The notes under the pieces were generated by a model that saw only the letters and a program-made list of their open reading frames with translations, ran no database searches and was not told the DNA's origin. Shown here one piece after another: positions 17,787-27,596 of a stretch of DNA of 64,000 bases; positions within the stretch are counted from its first letter, which is position 1, and each line of letters opens with the position of its first letter. The translations under genes and the position numbers were made by a program. Origin of the DNA: Paraburkholderia phenoliruptrix (GTDB lineage Bacteria; Pseudomonadota; Gammaproteobacteria; Burkholderiales; Burkholderiaceae); NCBI RefSeq assembly GCF_902859825.1, contig NZ_CADIKB010000016.1:1-64000 (forward strand). The letters are read 5' to 3'.

Positions 17787-18701
17787 ATGAACTACGCATC
17801 CATTCTCGAACAGATTCATCGCGACTTGCGGCCTTATCTGGGCACCGGCAAGGTCGCGGATTACATTCCGCAACTGGCAAAAGTCCCCGCCGACAGCTTC
17901 GGCATGGCGATCGTCACGGCATCGGGCGAAGTATTCCGGATCGGCGAAGCCGACACGCGTTTTTCCATTCAGAGTATTTCCAAGCTATTCGCCTGCACCA
18001 TGGCGTTCCGCCTGCTCGGCGACGCGCTGTGGCAACGTGTCGGCCGCGAGCCGTCGGGCAATGCTTTCAATTCGCTGGTGCAACTCGAGGCGGAGCACGG
18101 CAAGCCGCGTAATCCCTTTATCAATGCAGGGGCACTGATCGTCACCGATGTGCTGTGCCGGCGTTTCGTGCAAGCCGAAACCGCACTTGTCGAATTCATG
18201 AGACGCTTAACAGGCGAGACCAGCATCGACTACGACTCGCGCGTCGCTCAATCGGAATTGCAGCACGCGCATCGCAACCGCGCGATGGCGCATTTCATGG
18301 CGAGCTTCGGCAACATGGAAATGCCGCCAGAAGTCGTAGTCGACGCGTATTGCCGGCAATGCGCAATCTCCATGAGTTGCGTCGAGCTGGCCAAAGCCGC
18401 ACTCTTTCTCACGAATCACGGGGTGGTGCCCGCCACTGGCGAGCGAATTCTCGATACGAGTTCCGCGAAGCGCCTCTCGGCACTCATGCTGACCTGCGGC
18501 ACGTACGACGCCGCCGGCGACTTCGTTTACCGCGTCGGCTTGCCCGCGAAGAGCGGCGTGGGCGGCGGCATCGTCGCGGTGCTGCCCGGAGAGATGGCGG
18601 TGTGCGTCTGGTCACCTGGGCTCGACGCCAATGGAAATTCACTAGCCGGCGTGCTCGCACTCGAATGGCTGACGACTTATACGGGAAAGTCAATTTTCTG
18701 A
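17787..18701 (+). CDS. glsA: Glutaminase A
   Basis: A 304-residue serine-dependent glutaminase that hydrolyses L-glutamine to glutamate and ammonia in the cytosol. Family features include the Ser-Lys pair in FSIQSISKLFACTMAF, NPFINAGALIVTD and SGVGGGIVAVLPGEMAVCVWSPGLDANGNS. Its full length fits the beta-lactamase-fold GlsA class. The ATG at 17787 (MNYASIL) is chosen over an upstream TTG at 17778. The gene is alone here; glutamine turnover near glmS, another glutamine user, is probably coincidence. Confidence 0.93.
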   Translation: MNYASILEQIHRDLRPYLGTGKVADYIPQLAKVPADSFGMAIVTASGEVFRIGEADTRFSIQSISKLFACTMAFRLLGDALWQRVGREPSGNAFNSLVQLEAEHGKPRNPFINAGALIVTDVLCRRFVQAETALVEFMRRLTGETSIDYDSRVAQSELQHAHRNRAMAHFMASFGNMEMPPEVVVDAYCRQCAISMSCVELAKAALFLTNHGVVPATGERILDTSSAKRLSALMLTCGTYDAAGDFVYRVGLPAKSGVGGGIVAVLPGEMAVCVWSPGLDANGNSLAGVLALEWLTTYTGKSIF

Positions 18702-18981
18702 TTGCGAACGAGCGCAGGCGCACAGACATTCGCGGCGAATTGCCGCCACAGACCCTCATTTCACGAGAGCATCAATGTCATTTCTCCAATGACTAAACGG
18801 CATGCGCATGTTTCATGGCTGTTGCATGCGAAACCAACTTGCTCAATTACCGGACAACGGTTCAACGTTTCGCGCCGCGTGCGAGCGCGACGGCCTCGTC
18901 GTGTCTATGCTTGGTTGCAATGCAACAGAGTGAATAGTTCTGCCCTGTTGTCCGAATCGCAGCGAAATCAGGAGACCTTCC

Positions 18982-20820
18982 ATGTGCGGAATCGTAGGAG
19001 CAGTGGATCGCCGCGATGTCACTTCCCTGTTGACCGAGGGCTTGCGGCGCCTCGAATACCGCGGCTACGACTCGTGCGGAATCGCTGTCCTGCAGCAGGG
19101 GGCACTCCGGCGCGTGCGCAGTGTCGCGCGGGTCGCGAATCTCGCCGCGGAAGTTGCCGCGGCTGACTTGTCCGGAATGATCGGTATCGCACATACAAGA
19201 TGGGCGACGCATGGTGCGCCTGTCGCGAAGAATGCGCATCCCATCTTTTCCAGCGGCGAAATCGCCATTGTTCATAACGGCATCATTGAAAATCACGAAT
19301 CGCTGCGAGAGGACCTGCAAGCGCACGGTTACGTTTTCGAATCCGATACGGACACCGAAGTTGTCGCGCACCTGATTCATCGGATGTGGACGGAGCAAGC
19401 GGCGCAAGGCGCAAAAGACCTGCTTTGCGCAGTGCGTCATGCTCTCGGGCGGCTTCATGGCGCTTACGCCATTGCGGTATTCGCGAGGAATGACCCGGGC
19501 CGCGTGATCGGCGCACGCGCGGGCTCCCCACTCGTCGTCGGACTGGGCGAGCAAGGCAACTATCTGGCCTCCGACGTCATGGCGCTCGCGGGCGCGGTCG
19601 AGAACTTCATTTATCTGGAAGAAGGCGACATAGCCGAATTGACGCTTGACGGCGTGCGGCTCGTCGATCGCAGCGGCCATGCCGTTGAGCGCGAGATCCA
19701 GGTACATCGTGCGAGCACGCACTCCGTGGAGCTGGGGCCGTATCGGCACTACATGCACAAGGAGATCTTCGAGCAGCCGAATGTCATTGCCGACGCCATC
19801 GAAAGAGTCGACACCATTTCCGCAGACTTATTCGGCCAGGGCGCACGCCACGCGTTTCGCGAAATCGATTCCGTATTGATCGTTGCGTGCGGAACGAGCT
19901 ATTACGCCGGCATGACAGCCAAGTACTGGCTCGAATCGCTTGCTAAAGTAGCCACGCAGGTGGAGGTTGCAAGCGAATACCGTTATCGCAGCAGCGTGGC
20001 GAATCCAAATACGCTGGTCGTGGTGGTGTCGCAGTCGGGCGAGACGGCCGACACGCTCGCTGCGCTCAAGCATGCTCAAACTCAAGGCCATCGGCACACA
20101 CTGGCTGTCTGCAACGTTGCCAGCAGCACCATGATGCGGCAAGCCGAATTCCAGCATCTGACGAGCGCCGGGCCGGAAATCGGCGTTGCGTCGACGAAAG
20201 CCTTTACCACCCAGCTCGTTGCGCTGTTCCTGCTGGCATTGGCGCTCAGCAAGCAGCGCGGACGCCTTCCCGCCGCGCAGGAGGCAACGTTCCTGGATCA
20301 ATTGCACCGTTTGCCGGGCAAACTGAACAGCGTGCTGGCACTCGAAGCGCAGATCATCGCGTGGGCCGAAACATTCGCGCGGACCGACCATGCTCTTTTT
20401 CTCGGCCGCGGGCTGCATTATCCAATCGCGCTGGAAGGTGCATTAAAGCTGAAGGAAATCTCGTATGTCCACGCCGAGGCCTACCCTGCCGGCGAATTGA
20501 AGCACGGACCGCTTGCACTGGTGACAAGCCAGATGCCGGTCGTGGCAGTGGCACCGAACGACGCACTGCTCGACAAACTGAAGTCGAACCTGCAGGAAGT
20601 CAGGGCCCGCAGCGGCCAACTGTATGTATTCGCCGATGCCGATTCGCGAATTGCGAGCGGCGATGGGCTCCACGTGATTCGCATGCCTGAACATTACGGC
20701 AGCCTGTCGCCCATTCTGCACGTGGTGCCGCTGCAGTTGCTGGCGTATCACACCGCGTGCGCGCGCGGCACCGATGTCGACAAACCCCGGAATCTGGCGA
20801 AGTCCGTTACGGTCGAATGA
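18982..20820 (+). CDS. glmS: Glutamine-fructose-6-phosphate aminotransferase (isomerizing)
   Basis: A 612-residue enzyme making glucosamine-6-phosphate from fructose-6-phosphate and glutamine. MCGIVGAVD gives Cys2 as the Ntn nucleophile of the glutaminase half (1-240). Two SIS domains form the isomerase half, with [25 protein letters not shown] and the C-terminal [19 protein letters not shown] lies just before the ATG. A housekeeping glmS usually sits beside glmU; here the gene is followed by a dimethylformamidase-like gene and, further on, a flippase and glycosyltransferase. It is therefore probably a second copy supplying amino sugar to a dedicated glycan. No glmS ribozyme fold was recognised upstream. 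Confidence 0.95.
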   Translation: MCGIVGAVDRRDVTSLLTEGLRRLEYRGYDSCGIAVLQQGALRRVRSVARVANLAAEVAAADLSGMIGIAHTRWATHGAPVAKNAHPIFSSGEIAIVHNGIIENHESLREDLQAHGYVFESDTDTEVVAHLIHRMWTEQAAQGAKDLLCAVRHALGRLHGAYAIAVFARNDPGRVIGARAGSPLVVGLGEQGNYLASDVMALAGAVENFIYLEEGDIAELTLDGVRLVDRSGHAVEREIQVHRASTHSVELGPYRHYMHKEIFEQPNVIADAIERVDTISADLFGQGARHAFREIDSVLIVACGTSYYAGMTAKYWLESLAKVATQVEVASEYRYRSSVANPNTLVVVVSQSGETADTLAALKHAQTQGHRHTLAVCNVASSTMMRQAEFQHLTSAGPEIGVASTKAFTTQLVALFLLALALSKQRGRLPAAQEATFLDQLHRLPGKLNSVLALEAQIIAWAETFARTDHALFLGRGLHYPIALEGALKLKEISYVHAEAYPAGELKHGPLALVTSQMPVVAVAPNDALLDKLKSNLQEVRARSGQLYVFADADSRIASGDGLHVIRMPEHYGSLSPILHVVPLQLLAYHTACARGTDVDKPRNLAKSVTVE

Positions 20821-20949
20821 GGTGTAGCGCACAGACGCGCGGCGCGCATGTGTGTACAAGCAAACAGTTGCGCAACCCGAATTGCGCGCCGCAATGCAAT
20901 CGGAACTCATTAGCGGGCCTATGCCCGGCTATTCGCGAGGAAAGCGAAC

Positions 20950-22482
20950 ATGCAGATCTATCCGATTCATCCGAGCTTTACTGCGGGAGCGAGCTTCGAC
21001 CTCGCGGTGGAGCCGAACAGGCGCTTTAGCATCGCCATTTATCAGCAACAGAACGACGACTCGCTTACGAGCCTGTGTGGCGTGGTCGTGGCAGGCAAAA
21101 GCGGCGTGAGCGCCAACCTGGTGGATGGCAAGTACGTCTTCCAGTCGACCGGCAATAGCGCGCCGATGCGCTTTAACGAGGACTGGAACTGGCCGACCAT
21201 CACCCTCCGCCCGAACGTGTCGGGCTTGCACAGCGGCGCGTATGTGGCGATTGCCTACGAAGTGGACGGCGCGGGCAAGCCGGTTCATGAACTCGGGCGT
21301 GCCTGCGCCGCACATCGCCCGGTCTTTGCGGCGCGGCCGGAAAGCGACAGCATGGCGCTCGTCATCGCCCGCCCGCGTGCGCCCACGGCTGCCCTCGCGT
21401 ACATCATTCCGACGGCAACGTACCACGCGTACAACTCGACGGGCGGCGGCAGCTTCTACGACGACCGCGTTCATCGTTATCGCGCGGCGAACACCGTGAG
21501 CTTGCGACGCCCCGGCGGCGGTCTCGGCGCGCGGCTCGGCGAACCGGTCGATCCTTACGACACCCGCTCGACACGCCAGCAATTCGCTCATTGGGACGGC
21601 AAGTTCATACGCTGGCTGCGCAAGGAAGGCATTGCCTGCGACTTCTACACGGATCTCGATCTGCACAGCGCGACCGCGCTCGATCTCACGCGCTACCGCT
21701 GCATGCTGAGCGTCGGGCATCACGAGTACTGGAGCGAGGAAATGCGGGCCCATGTCGCGTATTTCGTCACGCAAGGCGGAAACGTCGCGGTTTTCAGCGG
21801 CAATACGTGTTACCGGCCTGTCAGGTTTATCGGCTCGGAACCCGGCCAGCCGACTGAAATGCGCAAACTCGCGGAAAACTGGGATGTGCTGAAGGAACAG
21901 ATCGACCTCGACCCGCGTGTAAGCGGCAATGAAAGCCATCTGATAGGACTGACGTATAAGCACGGCGGCGGCCACTGGGGCACGTGGTCACGCTGGCGCA
22001 GGCGCTGGGTCAAATGCGAGCGCGAGCCCATCGGCTTTACGGTCAAGCGACCGGAACACTGGGCCTTCGCGGGTACTCATCTGCAGAAAGACGCCACCTT
22101 CGGCGCAGAAGACCGCCTTGTCGGCTACGAGGCCGACGGCGTCCCTCCGGATTGGCCCAAGGACGCCTTCGAAACGCTCGCGGTCACGACTCGGCTCACG
22201 GGATGGGAAATGGGCGGTGCAGGCGCGATCGGCATATTCCGTCCACTGCTTCGAGACGGACGCCGCAGTAGAGGCGAAGTGTTCAACGTGGGCACAACCG
22301 ACTGGGCTCGCGCGTTGGTCGACGTCACGGCAAAGAGCCATCTCGTCGTGCAGCAGATCACTCGCAACGTAATCCGCCAATACACAGGTACTGAAGAGAC
22401 AAACGCGTTGCAACAGAACTCTGCGCTGCACGAAACAGCCGATGCCGGCGGCGAGATCGCATTACACACGGATGCAGGCTGA
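20950..22482 (+). CDS. N,N-dimethylformamidase beta-subunit-like protein
   Basis: A 510-residue protein resembling the large subunit of N,N-dimethylformamidase. The C-terminal two thirds contain IIPTATYHAYNSTGGGSFYDDR, CMLSVGHHEYWSEEMR and GGNVAVFSGNTCYRPV, which match that family's glutamine-amidotransferase-like core. The N-terminal third looks beta-rich. In characterised dimethylformamidases the iron is held by tyrosines and a glutamate; tyrosines in YHAYN and HHEYW with the adjacent Glu are candidates here. No small alpha subunit is adjacent. Beside glmS and glycan genes, an amide-cleaving role on an N-acylated sugar is possible but unproven. Confidence 0.72.
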   Translation: MQIYPIHPSFTAGASFDLAVEPNRRFSIAIYQQQNDDSLTSLCGVVVAGKSGVSANLVDGKYVFQSTGNSAPMRFNEDWNWPTITLRPNVSGLHSGAYVAIAYEVDGAGKPVHELGRACAAHRPVFAARPESDSMALVIARPRAPTAALAYIIPTATYHAYNSTGGGSFYDDRVHRYRAANTVSLRRPGGGLGARLGEPVDPYDTRSTRQQFAHWDGKFIRWLRKEGIACDFYTDLDLHSATALDLTRYRCMLSVGHHEYWSEEMRAHVAYFVTQGGNVAVFSGNTCYRPVRFIGSEPGQPTEMRKLAENWDVLKEQIDLDPRVSGNESHLIGLTYKHGGGHWGTWSRWRRRWVKCEREPIGFTVKRPEHWAFAGTHLQKDATFGAEDRLVGYEADGVPPDWPKDAFETLAVTTRLTGWEMGGAGAIGIFRPLLRDGRRSRGEVFNVGTTDWARALVDVTAKSHLVVQQITRNVIRQYTGTEETNALQQNSALHETADAGGEIALHTDAG

Positions 22483-22963
22483 GGGGGCCGTTGCCGTGTC
22501 ATAAACGCTGACCGTTGCCGACACAATGTTGTCGGGCCACGGCACGATCGAGGGGGCATTTTTATAGTGTGAATAAACGATCTTTACGTTAATTCGCATT
22601 CCTATGTATATCTTTCCATGTACTGAACATGGCGGTCTTTTAATTGCCGCTTTTCCTCTCGCATTAACCGTCTTTTTTACACTACACAAACAGGTTTTTG
22701 CTCGCCCTGCGCTTGCGCCCATCCGTTGATCAGCACGCTATAGCGGTCGTCTGCGTTGTCAGCCAAGGTTGGCCGGTGAAGGCTGAATTTAGGTGAGCAC
22801 GCAACGAGCCTTACAGCGTATCCTTTCATTCAGATCCCAACGAAGAAGATTGCGTAAGCACCGTCCTCGGCGACGTCTCTTCGCTTCGCCCGACATAAAG
22901 CACTGTCATACCTGACCGGCATTCGACCAATAACGCGCAACGCTCTGAGCACCAGGAGACAGC
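22483..22963. other. AT-richer intergenic region before the first AraC-type gene
   Basis: About 480 bases with clearly lower GC than the neighbouring genes, notably 22555-22700. It contains the hairpin CCGACA-N6-TGTCGG at 22518-22535 and the separated inverted segments TAGTGTGAA and TTTACACTA about 100 bases apart. No credible coding frame is present on either strand. It probably holds regulated promoters. Confidence 0.5.
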
Positions 22964-23704
22964 ATGAATAAACTCGCCCCCGCCAGGTGCCTCCCACCGA
23001 CGGATAACGCGGCACAAGTACTTCGTCTGATTAATACGAATGCCCATATTGATATCGTGTCGAGCTATGAGTTCGAACGTCGTGACGAAGGCCCAATGAA
23101 TGGAGAAAGACTTGCTGCCGATAGCGCCGCGTCGATGCGCCGCGCTCGCGAAGGCGCCGACAAACTGCAGATGCTGATTGCACCCGAAACCGATGCCACG
23201 CTTGCTTCCATCGTACGGTCCCGCCTGGATTGTCAAGACCTGATTGCGCCGGTATGGATCCTGGACCACACAGATCGCGGCAATGTGATGGCGCGGCCGG
23301 CTGAAATACGTATCACCTTCCTTCGGCAAGCCGATCACGCAAGCTCCGCAACGTCCGTTCAGCCGAGAAAGGAAGACGACAAGATTCGCGCTTGCGCGCA
23401 ATGGCTCACCGAAAACTGCGAGCACGAGATTTCGATTGCCGATGTCGCTCAAACCGCGGCGATGAGTGAGCGGACTTTTCTGCGCCGGTTCCGTCAGCAG
23501 ATCGGCACGACACCGTCCGAGTATCTGCTGCAAGCACGGCTGGAACGGTCTCGCAGGCTGCTCGGCGAATCGGATCTTCCGGTTGACAAGATTGCCCGAC
23601 GCAGCGGCATGGGCAACGGATCGCAGCTCGCCAAGCTGTTTCGCAAGCGGTTCGGAGTCTCGCCCACGGAGTTCCGGCGCCGCGCCCGCACAGGTCCTGC
23701 CTGA
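22964..23704 (+). CDS. AraC-family regulator with reduced N-terminal domain
   Basis: A 246-residue protein with a complete C-terminal AraC/XylS double helix-turn-helix (about 140-240): ENCEHEISIADVAQTAAMSERTFLRRFRQQIG, then LPVDKIARRSGMGNGSQLAKLFRKRFGVSPTEFRRR. It resembles the GlxA type, but the preceding part is only about 130 residues and shows no recognisable DJ-1/PfpI fold, so the sensing domain is shortened or diverged. The second regulator (24086-25039) has a similar DNA-binding domain and a longer N-terminal half. Both probably act on the glycan-type genes around them. Confidence 0.8.
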   Translation: MNKLAPARCLPPTDNAAQVLRLINTNAHIDIVSSYEFERRDEGPMNGERLAADSAASMRRAREGADKLQMLIAPETDATLASIVRSRLDCQDLIAPVWILDHTDRGNVMARPAEIRITFLRQADHASSATSVQPRKEDDKIRACAQWLTENCEHEISIADVAQTAAMSERTFLRRFRQQIGTTPSEYLLQARLERSRRLLGESDLPVDKIARRSGMGNGSQLAKLFRKRFGVSPTEFRRRARTGPA

Positions 23705-23716
23705 GCGAGCGCGACC

Positions 23717-23929
23717 ATGGAAGAAGGCCGGCCGCATGGTCATTGGCGAGACCTGCCCTTGGCGTCGCGTGCCGAAAGGTTCGCGTTCACGTCGATATTG
23801 ATTGGTTTTGGAACTGTGTATGTTTTTGCCGTAATCATTGTTTTTCTTCTGGTGGCGATTGCAATGATTCCAGTGCGGATTTTCTCTGCGATTGCCGGCG
23901 TTATCAGGGCCGCAAAGCGGCGCGGATAA
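23717..23929 (+). CDS. Possible small single-pass membrane protein
   Basis: A 70-residue open frame with a hydrophilic N-terminus, a long hydrophobic run (about residues 25-58: ILIGFGTVYVFAVIIVFLLV) and a basic C-terminus (RAAKRRG), a plausible positive-inside small membrane protein. It lies between the two AraC-type genes, 12 bases after the first. No strong ribosome site or recognised family supports it. Confidence 0.4.
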   Translation: MEEGRPHGHWRDLPLASRAERFAFTSILIGFGTVYVFAVIIVFLLVAIAMIPVRIFSAIAGVIRAAKRRG

Positions 23930-24085
23930 CGGTGTTTCAGGCGAGCCGCGCACTGGCGATGCGCGACAAGCAATTGGCGGTTGTGCCGCCGATTAGCCGG
24001 GATTTGCAGAATCCGCCGCCACTACAATCCAGCTGTCGCCGTGTTTTCAGTGCATTTCATAACTATATTGGGAGCCCAAATCGTG

Positions 24086-25039
24086 ATGGATCTCGTTGAA
24101 CTCTCCAGGCCGATCGTCAATGAGAAGCGCGACTGTCCGGAAACGTCAAGGCACATTGGCCTTCTCGTGTCGCAGAACTTCTTTACAGCAAGCGCCGGCG
24201 CGATAGGCGACGCTTTCCGCCTCGCCAACCGGGCGGAAGTGCACCGCAGCGAAGACATGCCGTACCGGCTCACGGTATTGTCAGAAGAAGGCGGACTCGT
24301 CACCAGCTCGTGCGGTATTTCAATCGTCACCGAGCAATTGAACCGCTACAGCGTCAGTGACTTTCACGCGTTCTTTGTGGCATGCCGCGACGCGACGGCT
24401 ACCGCCGAGCCGAACGACCGCCTGCACTCGTGGATTACGCGCCATGGCGCCGTTGCATCGCTGCGCATTACGCAGGGCTCGAGGCTTGCGGTGGTCTACA
24501 AGAATGCCTCGCGGCTCGCAGTCCCCGTCTTTCTATTCGACGACAATCCGGTGACGTCCCGCCTGAGCGGCACGACGCCTGCCGAGCTGGCACTCTCGCA
24601 GATCGAGCGCGACCTGGGTCCGCTCATTGCCAGAAAGGTCGCCCTCGAACTGCAGACCAATGCTGCGAAGCACACGCGGCCGCGCGAAGGCGACGCGAAA
24701 TCGCTGACTACGGCGACCAAGGTTCGCGAGTCGGCCCGCTGGATACAGGAGAATTACAGCAAGCCGATTTCAGTTGCACAGGCAGCGGAATCGGCGGCAA
24801 TGAGCAAACGCAATTTCCGGCGCCGCTTCAAACAGGAGTTCGGCATGACGCCGCTGGAGTATCTGCTGCGCACGCGTTTTGACGTTGTCTGCACAATGCT
24901 GAGTTCTACCAACATACCGGTGGGGAAAATTGCGCGACGATGCGGAATGGGCGACGGCAACCGCCTCGGCCGTCTTTTCAAGGAAAGGTACGGCATGTCG
25001 CCTACTGAATTCCGCGCCCAGCGGCACGTGAGCCTGTGA
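24086..25039 (+). CDS. GlxA-type AraC-family transcriptional regulator
   Basis: A 317-residue regulator with a DJ-1/PfpI-like N-terminal half (HIGLLVSQNFFTASAGAIGDAFRLANRAE through about residue 190). A C-terminal AraC double helix-turn-helix follows (YSKPISVAQAAESAAMSKRNFRRRFKQEFGMTPLEYL and VGKIARRCGMGDGNRLGRLFKERYGMSPTEFR). The catalytic Cys of DJ-1 enzymes is not needed in this class, which senses small amines or amino acids in known cases. The ATG at 24086 follows GGGAG; an open extension to 23981 looks non-coding. It ends 46 bases before the flippase, so it probably regulates that locus. Confidence 0.85.
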   Translation: MDLVELSRPIVNEKRDCPETSRHIGLLVSQNFFTASAGAIGDAFRLANRAEVHRSEDMPYRLTVLSEEGGLVTSSCGISIVTEQLNRYSVSDFHAFFVACRDATATAEPNDRLHSWITRHGAVASLRITQGSRLAVVYKNASRLAVPVFLFDDNPVTSRLSGTTPAELALSQIERDLGPLIARKVALELQTNAAKHTRPREGDAKSLTTATKVRESARWIQENYSKPISVAQAAESAAMSKRNFRRRFKQEFGMTPLEYLLRTRFDVVCTMLSSTNIPVGKIARRCGMGDGNRLGRLFKERYGMSPTEFRAQRHVSL

Positions 25040-25085
25040 GCGGCTTACTCATGAAGAAAGCCACCCTCGCACCAGGCGCATTGTT

Positions 25086-26390
25086 ATGACGACTCCGATC
25101 CGCAAGACGCTGTTGTATCTGATCCTGATCCAGGGCGGCAATTACATCGTACCGCTGCTGATGTTGCCGTACCTGGGTCATGTGCTCGGTGCGAGAGAGT
25201 TCGGGGTGCTGGCCTATTGTCAGGCTGTCGCGCAGTACATGGTGTTGCTGACCGACTACGGTTTCAACTTCACGGCCACGCGCCTCGTGTCCGTGAAACG
25301 CGACCATCCGGAGGGGCTCGCCGAGGTTTATACGAGCACATTCGCTGCACGGCTCGTGCTGGTTGCCGCGGCGCTTCTTCTGATCGTTGCAGGTATCGCG
25401 TACGTGCCGGATCTGCGAGACCATGCGGACGTGCTCGCCGCGCTGTTCGTCGGCATCGTTGCGAACGCCGTTACACCGATCTGGCTTTTTCAGGGCCTCG
25501 AATGTATGCGTGCATTGGTGCTGCCGACCTTTGTTTCGCGGCTTCTCGGTCTCGTATTTCTCTATCTGGCCGTCAAGGGACCGGGCGATGCGGCGCTGGC
25601 TGCACTGGGCGTCAGTCTCGGCAATGTTCTGCTCGCGGTTTGCGCGCTGTGGATTCTGCATCGCAACCGATTGGTGAAACTCGTCGGCATCTCCGCGACA
25701 AAAATTGCCGAGGCGCTGAAGGACGGCTTTCCGTTATTTTTCTCGTTTGTATTGATCAGCTTCTATGTGAACTTCAATTCGATCCTGCTGAATTACTTCC
25801 ACGGACCGGAAGTAGTGGGTCAGTTCGCGATGGCGGACAAGATTCGTGTGGCCGCACAGGCTATGTTCATGGTGATCAGTCAGGCGTTCTATCCGCGCAT
25901 CAGCCAATACCACGCAACCGATCGGCAAGCCGCACAGCGTCTCATGCGCATGGCGATGCTCGCCGTGTTCTCCACGTCGATCAGCCTCTTTATCGGCATC
26001 GAATTGCTTGCTGCATGGGGGATCGAAACATGGGTCGGCCCGCAGTTCGATGCGTCGATCCCCCTCTTGCGACTCGAAGCGGTGCTGCCACCGATCATCA
26101 GCGTAGCCGTCGTATTCGGCGACCTCGGACTGCTCGCTCAAGGCCGGGCGCGTTCGCTGACCAATGTGTTTCTCGGCGCGACGGTTCTGCATCTTCTCTA
26201 TGTCGTTCCACTCACGCGCTATGGCGGCGCAAAAGGAACGATCGCCGCGGTGATCCTGACCGAAGTGGTCGGCGCGGCGGCCTTCATGTGGCTGTATTTT
26301 CGCGGCGCCGCGCCTCGCGCACGAAGCGCGGCGCGGATGTCCGTTGCGTCGCCGGCGAGCCAGGAAGCACGCGGCGCGGATGCCGGTTGA
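25086..26390 (+). CDS. Wzx-type oligosaccharide flippase
   Basis: A 434-residue integral membrane protein with about 12 helices, of the RfbX/Wzx polysaccharide transporter family. It begins with a typical helix 1-2 pattern (GGNYIVPLLMLPYLGHVLGAREFGVLAYCQAVAQY) and contains LTDYGFNFTATR and WLFQGLE. These proteins flip undecaprenyl-linked oligosaccharides across the inner membrane. The GT2 gene follows 36 bases later, so the pair probably forms an operon. No Wzy polymerase, initiating transferase or chain-length gene is in the window, so the unit is either incomplete or depends on loci elsewhere. Confidence 0.88.
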   Translation: MTTPIRKTLLYLILIQGGNYIVPLLMLPYLGHVLGAREFGVLAYCQAVAQYMVLLTDYGFNFTATRLVSVKRDHPEGLAEVYTSTFAARLVLVAAALLLIVAGIAYVPDLRDHADVLAALFVGIVANAVTPIWLFQGLECMRALVLPTFVSRLLGLVFLYLAVKGPGDAALAALGVSLGNVLLAVCALWILHRNRLVKLVGISATKIAEALKDGFPLFFSFVLISFYVNFNSILLNYFHGPEVVGQFAMADKIRVAAQAMFMVISQAFYPRISQYHATDRQAAQRLMRMAMLAVFSTSISLFIGIELLAAWGIETWVGPQFDASIPLLRLEAVLPPIISVAVVFGDLGLLAQGRARSLTNVFLGATVLHLLYVVPLTRYGGAKGTIAAVILTEVVGAAAFMWLYFRGAAPRARSAARMSVASPASQEARGADAG

Positions 26391-26426
26391 ATTGCAGTAC
26401 TGCTTACCTAATTATCGAGGTGCCTT

Positions 26427-27386
26427 ATGCCAGTTTTTTCGATCATCGTGCCGGCCTACAACGTGGAGCACTATCTCGACGAAGCGCTCGCCAGCGTTGC
26501 AGGACAGTCCTTCACGGACTTCGAGGCGATCATCGTGGATGACGGCTCCACGGACGGCACCGCCGCGATTGCGCGACGCTATTGCGAAAGCGATTCGCGA
26601 TTCCGGTATGTGTATCAGCCGAACAGCGGGCAATCCGCGGCGCGCAATCTCGGCACCTCGCTGACGACGGGCTCCTACGTCTACTACATGGACAGCGACG
26701 ACCTGATCGACACCGACACGTTGAGCGTGTGCCATCGGGAATTCAGCCATTCCGACATCGATGCCGTCATGTTCGAAGCGGCGGTATTCCCGAACGACGC
26801 GCCCATGTACAAGCAGGAGGTCAACGGCTACCGGCGTCCGCTCGGCACCGCGAGATTGTGGTCGGAAGAGTTCGTCGTCGAGTCGTTGCGGCAAGGGCGC
26901 TATTTCGTGTCGCCGTGCTGTTTCATCGCGCGGCGCTCGGCCATCGGCAATCTGCGCTTCATCGAAGGCATTGTGTACGAGGACAATCACTTCTTCGCGG
27001 CCTTGCTGCTGCAGCAAAGGATCAAGCTCGCGGTGCTGAATCAGGCGCTATTCAAAAGACGGCTGCGAATGGACTCGACGATGTTCACGACTAAAACGCT
27101 GCACCATTACAACAGCATGTACCGGTTGCTTCACGAGATGTCGGAGCTGTCGTTCATTGCGCTCGACCCACCGGCGCGCGCGCGGATCAAGCAGGAGATT
27201 ATCGGCAAAACGCTTGGCGACCTGCACTTTGCAAGCGCACTGGTCGGCCCTGATTTCAAGCTGCGCAGCATGAACGTAGCCGCAACCTGGTACGTCGCCA
27301 CGCATATTTCCCCGCGGCTCTTTTCGGCGAAACGTCTATTGCTCGCGCTCGTGCCGGAACTCTACCGGCTGAAGCCTGAAATCTGA
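26427..27386 (+). CDS. Family 2 glycosyltransferase
   Basis: A 319-residue inverting glycosyltransferase with a GT-A fold: FSIIVPAYNVEHYLDEALASV, the nucleotide-binding VDDGSTDGT, SAARNLG and the metal-binding MDSDDLID. It adds a sugar from a nucleotide donor to a lipid- or glycan-linked acceptor at the cytosolic face of the membrane. The C-terminal part is variable and gives no acceptor clue. It lies directly downstream of the flippase and probably extends the unit that the flippase exports. Confidence 0.88.
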   Translation: MPVFSIIVPAYNVEHYLDEALASVAGQSFTDFEAIIVDDGSTDGTAAIARRYCESDSRFRYVYQPNSGQSAARNLGTSLTTGSYVYYMDSDDLIDTDTLSVCHREFSHSDIDAVMFEAAVFPNDAPMYKQEVNGYRRPLGTARLWSEEFVVESLRQGRYFVSPCCFIARRSAIGNLRFIEGIVYEDNHFFAALLLQQRIKLAVLNQALFKRRLRMDSTMFTTKTLHHYNSMYRLLHEMSELSFIALDPPARARIKQEIIGKTLGDLHFASALVGPDFKLRSMNVAATWYVATHISPRLFSAKRLLLALVPELYRLKPEI

Positions 27387-27433
27387 CTGCGGTGCGCGCC
27401 CTTCTTTCGTTCAATTATCGCGCGGGAGTCGAG

Positions 27434-27480
27434 TTAAAAACGCAAGTCGCGCCGGACGCCAACCGGGCGTGGCTTGCGTT
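27434..27480 (-). terminator. Intrinsic terminator facing leftward
   Basis: Read on the minus strand, AACGCAAG (27480-27473) pairs with CTTGCGTT (27446-27439), with an inner ACGCC/GGCGT stem, and is followed by a run of five T. It would stop leftward transcripts that run on from the hmf operon across the antisense of the LysR gene. On the plus strand there is no T-run. Confidence 0.6.
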
Positions 27481-27596
27481 CGCGGCGGGCACAGGACGTC
27501 CACGTGACGATTTCATGGGAGATACTCACCGGACCACCTCATGAAAGACGGCGCACGGTACTATCTTCGTCGCCCCGTCCCGGATGTCCCTGTCCC

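Noticed and set aside
18702..18981. Possible glmS ribozyme or riboswitch upstream of glmS
   Set aside because: The known glmS ribozyme is found in Gram-positive bacteria, and I could not see its conserved core here. The region only shows scattered short repeats.
22462..22722. An 86-codon minus-strand frame in the AT-richer region
   Set aside because: It overlaps the end of the dimethylformamidase-like gene, has no ribosome site and shows no conserved pattern.
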